Assembly: GCA_040743155.1 (NCBI GenBank)
Contig: JBFLJU010000001.1
Coordinates: forward strand, 186,001-250,000
DNA: 64,000 nt
DNA from: Cycloclasticus sp.
Lineage (GTDB): Bacteria > Pseudomonadota > Gammaproteobacteria > Methylococcales > Cycloclasticaceae
Direction: 5' to 3'
Positions 63,451-64,000 of this stretch are shown piece after piece. Within the stretch, counting starts at the first letter, position 1, and each line of letters starts with the position of its first letter. The notes beneath the pieces are model-generated. The model saw only the letters and a program-made list of their open reading frames with translations. It did not search any database and was not told the origin of the DNA. A program made the position numbers and the translations under genes.

Positions 63451-64000
63451 TTAGGTTTGAGAGAAGTAGTGTTGTAGGAACTGATCAAAGTCTATCGTGT
63501 CGCTTTCTTCTATAAGGCGTTGTTCTTTGATTGATTGTTGGCTAGCTTGTTCAAAACACCGCTGTTGTTCATCCGCTAAGTTTCTTTTGTTAAAGAGTTC
63601 ATGATGCTTATTTGCTTGCTGCATAGCGAACTTGAAGAAGGGCAGGTTCTGTTCCTTCATGGATTTTAAAACCATTGCAGATGGGGTGAGTTCTACATTA
63701 TTTAATTTGGCTATTTGCGCATTAAGGGATGCTGTGTAGGGTTTCGATGTATCGTCTGCATCAAGAATATTGCAGAGATCTAGCATTTCTTGGCAGATCT
63801 CTAAGCCCCAAGTTTTCAAACTAGCAGACTCTCCTTGACGACGCAGTAATAAACCATCTTTACGTCCTTCTGATGCGACCAGTGTTAGATTTTTATCAAC
63901 GCAGGCTTTATCCTCAGCTGATAGTGACGGGCTGTCTGTTAATAAACAGAAAATCATAAAGGCTTCTAAAAAGCACAGTTGTTGTTCACTGATGCCGGCA
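63451..64000 (-). CDS. gshA: glutamate-cysteine ligase GshA, 5' part cut by window edge
   Basis: The C-terminal 182 codons of a proteobacterial (type 1) gamma-glutamylcysteine synthetase, first step of glutathione synthesis. The frame is open to the window end; residues upstream of the internal Met at 63957 still fit the family (QLCFLEAFMIFCLLTDSP). Further motifs are EGRKDGLLLRR and the C-terminal EESDTIDFDQFLQHYF, close to the usual end. The ATP-binding part lies outside the window. Assigned from my memory of the family. Confidence 0.78.
   Translation of the reverse strand, partial: AGISEQQLCFLEAFMIFCLLTDSPSLSAEDKACVDKNLTLVASEGRKDGLLLRRQGESASLKTWGLEICQEMLDLCNILDADDTSKPYTASLNAQIAKLNNVELTPSAMVLKSMKEQNLPFFKFAMQQANKHHELFNKRNLADEQQRCFEQASQQSIKEQRLIEESDTIDFDQFLQHYFSQT

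Overview
The window is a block of conserved housekeeping genes from a gammaproteobacterium. Neighbourhoods that support this are hemA-prfA-prmC; TPR lipoprotein-lolB-ispE-tRNA-Gln-prs-rplY-pth; tRNA-Tyr/Gly/Thr-tuf-tRNA-Trp-secE-nusG-rplKAJL-rpoBC; and the mre/mrd/dacA/lip cell-wall cluster. The order hemA-TPR-lolB-ispE-prs-rplY-pth and the lptD/amgK/murU group recall Pseudomonas-like and Thiotrichales-like genomes. My best guess is a marine Cycloclasticus/Piscirickettsiaceae-type organism, but the sequence alone does not prove it. No insertion sequence, prophage, CRISPR array or other accessory island is visible, and no gap longer than 300 bases lacks a gene or RNA.

Layout. Positions 1-2544 (-) hold lptD, cut at its 3' end by the window edge, divergent from amgK-murU (+), which recycle peptidoglycan sugars. 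Positions 4409-15684 (-) hold a long envelope cluster read as mreB-mreC-mreD-mrdA-rodA-mltB-rlpA-dacA-dat-ybeD-lipB-lipA: rod-shape machinery, wall hydrolases, D-amino-acid supply and lipoate synthesis. Divergent to it is gatCAB (+) with a small TPR lipoprotein gene. Then comes hemA-prfA-prmC-JAMM protein (-). From 23334 the + strand carries the TPR lipoprotein, lolB, ispE, tRNA-Gln, prs, rplY and pth, followed by the tRNA/tuf/secE/nusG/L11-L10/rpoBC block. After a clear terminator and a strong promoter at about 42.5 kb, an unbroken 17.6-kb str-S10-spc-alpha ribosomal superoperon runs to a terminator at 60.3 kb. The right end is a redox and sulfur neighbourhood: 7Fe ferredoxin, TSUP permease, cysB, an APS-reductase-type cysH and the 3' part of gshA.

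Most notable observations: (1) lptD and mreC have no ATG, GTG, TTG or CTG codon at the place homology demands a start. Instead they carry ATT and ATA codons preceded by Shine-Dalgarno-like AAGG, so both may use infC-like rare start codons. (2) A textbook intrinsic-terminator hairpin lies inside the conserved 5' coding region of pth. (3) Ribosomal protein S4 is a four-cysteine zinc-ribbon form like that of Thermus, which I judge unusual for this group. (4) The two tuf genes appear identical until four codons before the stop, with sharp edges that suggest gene conversion. (5) S10 follows tuf by 5 bases, leaving no room for the L4-controlled S10 leader, whereas a likely L1 operator and an L10-type leader are present.
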